From DASZCR01 sp035942915 (GTDB lineage Bacteria; Acidobacteriota; Blastocatellia; Pyrinomonadales; Pyrinomonadaceae): a stretch of DNA of 7,601 nucleotides. Position 1 is the stretch's first letter; the number at the start of each line of letters is the position of its first letter. The position numbers and the translations under genes were made by a program. Of the stretch, positions 4,848 through 7,601 are shown in pieces. The notes under the pieces were generated by a model. It worked only from the letters and a program-made list of their open reading frames with translations. It made no database searches and was not told where the DNA came from. The DNA lies in assembly GCA_035942915.1 (NCBI GenBank), contig DASZCR010000064.1:1-7601 (forward strand), read 5' to 3'.

Positions 4848-6560
4848 ATGCTCAGAGACGTTCACACGCCCCGGCAGCCTGAAGACGAACGACCGACGAG
4901 GGACGCTCGCGCGCATCCCGTGTCTGTGCGGCTGATGATGTTCGCCATAGCGCTCTACGTGTACGCGCGATTGTGGCGTCTGACGGCTTCGTGCCTGTGG
5001 TTCGATGAGATTTTCGGCGTCCACGCGGCGCGCCTGTCGTGGAGCGCGATGCTCGACTTCGTCGCCGCAGACCTTATCCACCCGCCGCTCTTCTACGCGC
5101 TACTGAAAGTCTGGATTGCGACCGACGGCGAGTCTCTCACATGGCTGCGCCTGCTTCCCGCGCTCGCCTCGTTCGCCTGCCTCGCGCCCTTCCTCCTTCT
5201 CTGCCGCGAACTCCGACTCTCACACAGGGAGACGACGCTGGCGCTGCTGCTGACGGCAGCGAGCGGCTATCTCATCAAGTACGCGCAGGAGGTACGCATG
5301 TACAGCCTGCTGCTGCTGCTCACGCTCACCTCGCTCTGGCTCTTCGCGCGCTTCGTCACACGCTGCGACGACGACGAAGGCGCGAAGTCTCTGCGCCGAC
5401 ACCTGCTGCTCCTCGCGCTCTTCATGGTCAACCTGCTGCTCGTCTATACGCATTATTACGGCTGGCTCGTCGTCGTCACCGAAGCTGTTTACCTGCTGCT
5501 GTTCGCGCGGCGGGGTTTGCGCTCTTTCGCGCTCGTCGCCTGTGCGCTCGTCGCGTGCTTTGCGCCTTGGGTGTATGCCGTCTGGCAGGCGGCGGGCGGC
5601 AGCGGCGCGGCCTCTTTGCAACAGAATCTCGGATGGGCTGCGCGCCCCGGACTGCTCGACCCGGCGCTCTTTCTCCTCCTCGTCAACGAGCCTTTCTACT
5701 TCCGGCAGAGTTCCGCCGAATCGGCCTCTTCGCTGCTCTCCGTGCCGCTCGCCCTGTTTGTCTTCGGCGCACCGCTCCTCGCGCTGCTCTGGCACACGCT
5801 CTCAAGCAAACGCCGCGCAAGCAGTAGTGAAGCGACGACGCAGACCGACTCCGAAGCACAGGCCGACAGCCGACGATTCGACGGTCACGAGCGCACCATC
5901 GTCTGGCTCCTCGTCTTCACGCTGCTGCCGCTCGCCGCAGCCTTCGTCGCCAGCCATCTCCTGCCGCAGTCCGTCTGGGGCACGCGCCATCTGGTCGTCG
6001 TCGCCGCGCCCTACCTGATGCTCTCGGCCGTCGCGCTCACGCGCCTGCGTCCGGCGTGGCTGCGGACGACGGCGCACGTCGCGCTTGGTCTGTGGTTCTT
6101 CGTCGCCGCGCTCGTCGTCGTCGCACGCAAGGAAGCGCCCTACGTCTGGTGCGCGTGGGAGCAGTTGGCCGCCGAACTCGTGCGCGAAGAACCTGCGTCG
6201 AACGAAGCGCGAGTCCGCGTCTACGCGCTCGAAGACCTCGTCGCCTATCATCTCTGGTTCGCCTTCGAGAAGGCGCGCGAACGACGCTTCGAGGTCGTGG
6301 TCGTCAAGCGCCTGCCCGGCACGACGGAAGACCCTGCATACTTTCTCCCGCGCCGTTTTGAAGGCGTCGCCGTGCGCGACGCCTCCGCAGCCTTCGACGA
6401 AAGTCAGTTCTGGATTGCCTTCCGCGATGCCGAACTGAGCACGCAGCGCGAGCCTTTAAAGACCCTCACGCAACGCGGCTTCCGCCTCGCGCAGATTCGT
6501 GAGAGCGGCGTCGCAGGCCAGCAGCAGCGCGCCTTCCTCATCCTCGTCCGACGCGATTGA
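4848..6560 (+). CDS. Polytopic GT-C glycosyltransferase, GT39/ArnT-like
   Basis: This encodes a 570-residue inner-membrane enzyme of the family 39 / PMT_2 type (PF13231), expected to move a sugar from a polyprenyl-phosphate donor to an acceptor on the outer face of the membrane. After a polar 28-residue N-terminus, membrane helix 1 (about 29-46) leads to LWFDEIFGVHAA with D53-E54, the acidic pair expected of the catalytic loop. Next come H78-P-P in LIHPPLFYALLKVW and YAQEVRMYSLLLL (145-157), both typical of this family, then THYYGW at 201-206. I count roughly ten to eleven membrane helices up to about 430. A charged loop (about 318-350, rich in Ser, Arg, Asp) splits the bundle, and the last 140 residues are soluble. 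No Shine-Dalgarno precedes ATG 4848; a small GC hairpin (GCGGC at 4822-4826 with GCCGC at 4831-4835) fills the 27-bp gap after the GNAT gene, so translational coupling is likely. ATG 4935 is less likely. The acceptor is unknown. Confidence 0.88.
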   Translation: MLRDVHTPRQPEDERPTRDARAHPVSVRLMMFAIALYVYARLWRLTASCLWFDEIFGVHAARLSWSAMLDFVAADLIHPPLFYALLKVWIATDGESLTWLRLLPALASFACLAPFLLLCRELRLSHRETTLALLLTAASGYLIKYAQEVRMYSLLLLLTLTSLWLFARFVTRCDDDEGAKSLRRHLLLLALFMVNLLLVYTHYYGWLVVVTEAVYLLLFARRGLRSFALVACALVACFAPWVYAVWQAAGGSGAASLQQNLGWAARPGLLDPALFLLLVNEPFYFRQSSAESASSLLSVPLALFVFGAPLLALLWHTLSSKRRASSSEATTQTDSEAQADSRRFDGHERTIVWLLVFTLLPLAAAFVASHLLPQSVWGTRHLVVVAAPYLMLSAVALTRLRPAWLRTTAHVALGLWFFVAALVVVARKEAPYVWCAWEQLAAELVREEPASNEARVRVYALEDLVAYHLWFAFEKARERRFEVVVVKRLPGTTEDPAYFLPRRFEGVAVRDASAAFDESQFWIAFRDAELSTQREPLKTLTQRGFRLAQIRESGVAGQQQRAFLILVRRD

Positions 6561-6566
6561 TTAAGT

Positions 6567-7526
6567 TCAGGTGATTTTGCGATAGACCTCGCGGCCGTCG
6601 GCGGCGAGTTCGAGAGCGATTTTGTTTTCGGAGTGTGCGAGGTCGAGATGCGCGACCGCTTCGGAGACGGCGAGGAAGCGATGCACGTCGGTAGAGCCGG
6701 GAAAGAGTTCGCGCGCCACGTCGAAGGCCGTCGCGCCCTCTTTCGGGACGAGGCGGATAACGTCCGTCTGCCGTTCGCGGATGGCGCGCAGATAGCGGTT
6801 AAATAGTTCGTCGTAGTCCGTGACCGGCTCGCCGTGACCGCCGTGAACGAGCGTCGGCGCAAACGAGCGGATGCGCGCAAGGCTCACGAGATATTCGGCG
6901 AGCGAGCGGAAGCGGCGTGTCGGGTCAACCGGGTCGGGCGAGAGCACCGGGTTCGGCGTGATGCGCTTGAGGACGCAATCGCCCGCGATAACGGTGCGGT
7001 CGGCCTCGCGCAAGAAGGAGCACGAGCCGGGAGTGTGTCCCGGCGTGTGGACGACGCGCAGCGCGCCCGACGCGAATTCGAGTTCGGCGTCGTCCCTCAA
7101 CTCCGAGTGCTCGCCGTCTTCGAGCGCGTCGGCGAGCGCACGCACAGACTCGTAGGTGCGGCGCATCAACTCAATCTCTTCGCTCGGCACGCCCGCGCGC
7201 ACGAGCAGCGCGCGGTGCTCCTCGTATTCAAGCCGCCCGCGACGATGCCCCGTCTCCCAACCGTGAACGAGAATCTCTGCGTCCTTCGCCTCGTCGCGCA
7301 AGCTCTTCGCCAGCCCGCAGTGGTCTTCGTGCGCGTGCGTAAGGACGATGCGCCTGATGTCTGAGACGCGAAAGCGCGCCCGTCGCAAGCCCTCGCGCAG
7401 AGCCTCGCCCGCCTCGCGCGTCTTCGGCCCCGTGTCGATGAGCGTCAGAGGGTCTTCCGCAATCAGATAACAGTTGACCGGCCCGACGTAGAACGGCGTG
7501 GGCACGACGATGGGAACGATTCTCAT
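6567..7526 (-). CDS. MBL-fold metallo-hydrolase with C-terminal winged helix, LACTB2-like
   Basis: This encodes a 319-residue cytoplasmic metallo-beta-lactamase-fold hydrolase. The zinc-binding signature is H64-A-H66-E-D68-H69 in LTHAHEDHCGL. It is followed by H164 in HTPGHTPGSCSF, D183 in VIAGDCVL (the bridging Asp) and H231 in LVHGGHGEPV, so both metal sites look complete. The approach PFYVGPVNCYLIAEDPLTLIDTG is the typical first beta strand pair. Past residue 240, the segment RYLRAIRERQTDVI, a GATAFDVARELF helix and a SEAVAHLDLAH helix match the small winged-helix tail of LACTB2-like proteins; human LACTB2 is an endoribonuclease. Bacterial relatives are mostly untested and could cleave RNA, thioesters or lactones. 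It converges on the glycosyltransferase with only 6 bp between stop codons and no terminator between them. The start sits in an octamer repeat array with only a weak GATGAG-like ribosome site, and its promoter may lie beyond the window. Confidence 0.9.
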   Translation of the reverse strand: MRIVPIVVPTPFYVGPVNCYLIAEDPLTLIDTGPKTREAGEALREGLRRARFRVSDIRRIVLTHAHEDHCGLAKSLRDEAKDAEILVHGWETGHRRGRLEYEEHRALLVRAGVPSEEIELMRRTYESVRALADALEDGEHSELRDDAELEFASGALRVVHTPGHTPGSCSFLREADRTVIAGDCVLKRITPNPVLSPDPVDPTRRFRSLAEYLVSLARIRSFAPTLVHGGHGEPVTDYDELFNRYLRAIRERQTDVIRLVPKEGATAFDVARELFPGSTDVHRFLAVSEAVAHLDLAHSENKIALELAADGREVYRKIT

Positions 7527-7576
7527 TGGCTCATCGGCTTATTGCTTCATTGACCTTTCGGCTCATTGTTTCATCG
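7521..7576 (-). repeat. Array of seven phased octamers, consensus CAATGAGC, containing the MBL start codon
   Basis: Read on the minus strand from 7576 down, the sequence divides exactly into CGATGAAA, CAATGAGC, CGAAAGGT, CAATGAAG, CAATAAGC, CGATGAGC and CAATGAGA. Six of the seven units fit C-A/G-AT-G/A-A plus two variable bases; the third is degenerate. The ATG of the last unit (7526-7524) is the start codon of the metallo-hydrolase. The region is much more AT-rich than the rest of the window. Confidence 0.8.
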
Positions 7577-7601
7577 TTTGGTTGAGTCGATGAAACAATG
7601 A
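7563..7601. repeat. Perfect 14-bp inverted repeat at the window edge
   Basis: TCATTGTTTCATCG (7563-7576) is the exact reverse complement of CGATGAAACAATGA (7588-7601), with an 11-base spacer. The arms are the same octamers as the neighbouring array, so the array reverses direction here. The repeat touches the window end and may be longer. It could be a hairpin near the MBL promoter, a protein-binding palindrome or the edge of a larger repeat element. Confidence 0.8.

Noticed and set aside
4848..6560. ArnT lipid A aminoarabinose transferase specifically
   Set aside because: Only the general GT-C/GT39 motifs are seen, and no aminoarabinose pathway genes are nearby; the specific name is not supported.
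7521..7601. CRISPR array
   Set aside because: The repeats are 8 bases with no spacers, and one unit contains a start codon; nothing resembles CRISPR repeats or cas genes.

Overview
The window is GC-rich bacterial chromosome, densely coded, with seven supportable protein genes and no RNA genes, transposase, phage genes or CRISPR array. The gene set (a secreted double-PDZ protein with an Arg/Glu coiled coil, a beta-lactamase-fold serine hydrolase, a GT39-type membrane glycosyltransferase and a LACTB2-like metallo-hydrolase) and the Arg/Ala-rich codon use would fit an Acidobacteriota-like (Blastocatellia-type) soil bacterium. That assignment is an impression from gene style, not proof. Signal peptides and clear GGAGG-type ribosome sites point to an ordinary diderm-like bacterium.

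Layout. On the minus strand, 50-1330 encodes an exported two-PDZ protein without a protease domain. A 125-bp divergent spacer (1331-1455) separates it from a plus-strand pair: a class I SAM-dependent methyltransferase (1456-2082) and an unrecognised HTH-like protein with an acidic tail (2107-2694). A 145-bp spacer (2695-2839) follows, and it is unusually rich in exact inverted and direct repeats. Next come three closely spaced plus-strand genes that probably share a transcript: an exported serine hydrolase (2840-4231), a RimJ/RimL-type GNAT acetyltransferase (4263-4820) and a polytopic GT-C glycosyltransferase (4848-6560). A convergent minus-strand MBL-fold hydrolase with a C-terminal winged helix (6567-7526) ends 6 bp from the glycosyltransferase stop. 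Upstream of that gene, at the window edge, is an octamer repeat array containing its start codon, followed by a perfect 14-bp inverted repeat.

The genes do not form an obvious pathway. The methyltransferase and the glycosyltransferase could act on cell-surface glycans, and the PDZ protein and serine hydrolase act outside the cytoplasm, so an envelope theme is possible but is inference. No known defence or biosynthetic system is visible. The most interesting signals are non-coding. The first is the 2734-2845 spacer, whose two near-perfect stems interlock as an H-type pseudoknot whose second stem would bury the serine hydrolase start codon. The second is the 7521-7576 octamer array, whose 8-nt period automatically builds a chain of ATGA-overlapping mini-reading-frames ending at the metallo-hydrolase start.
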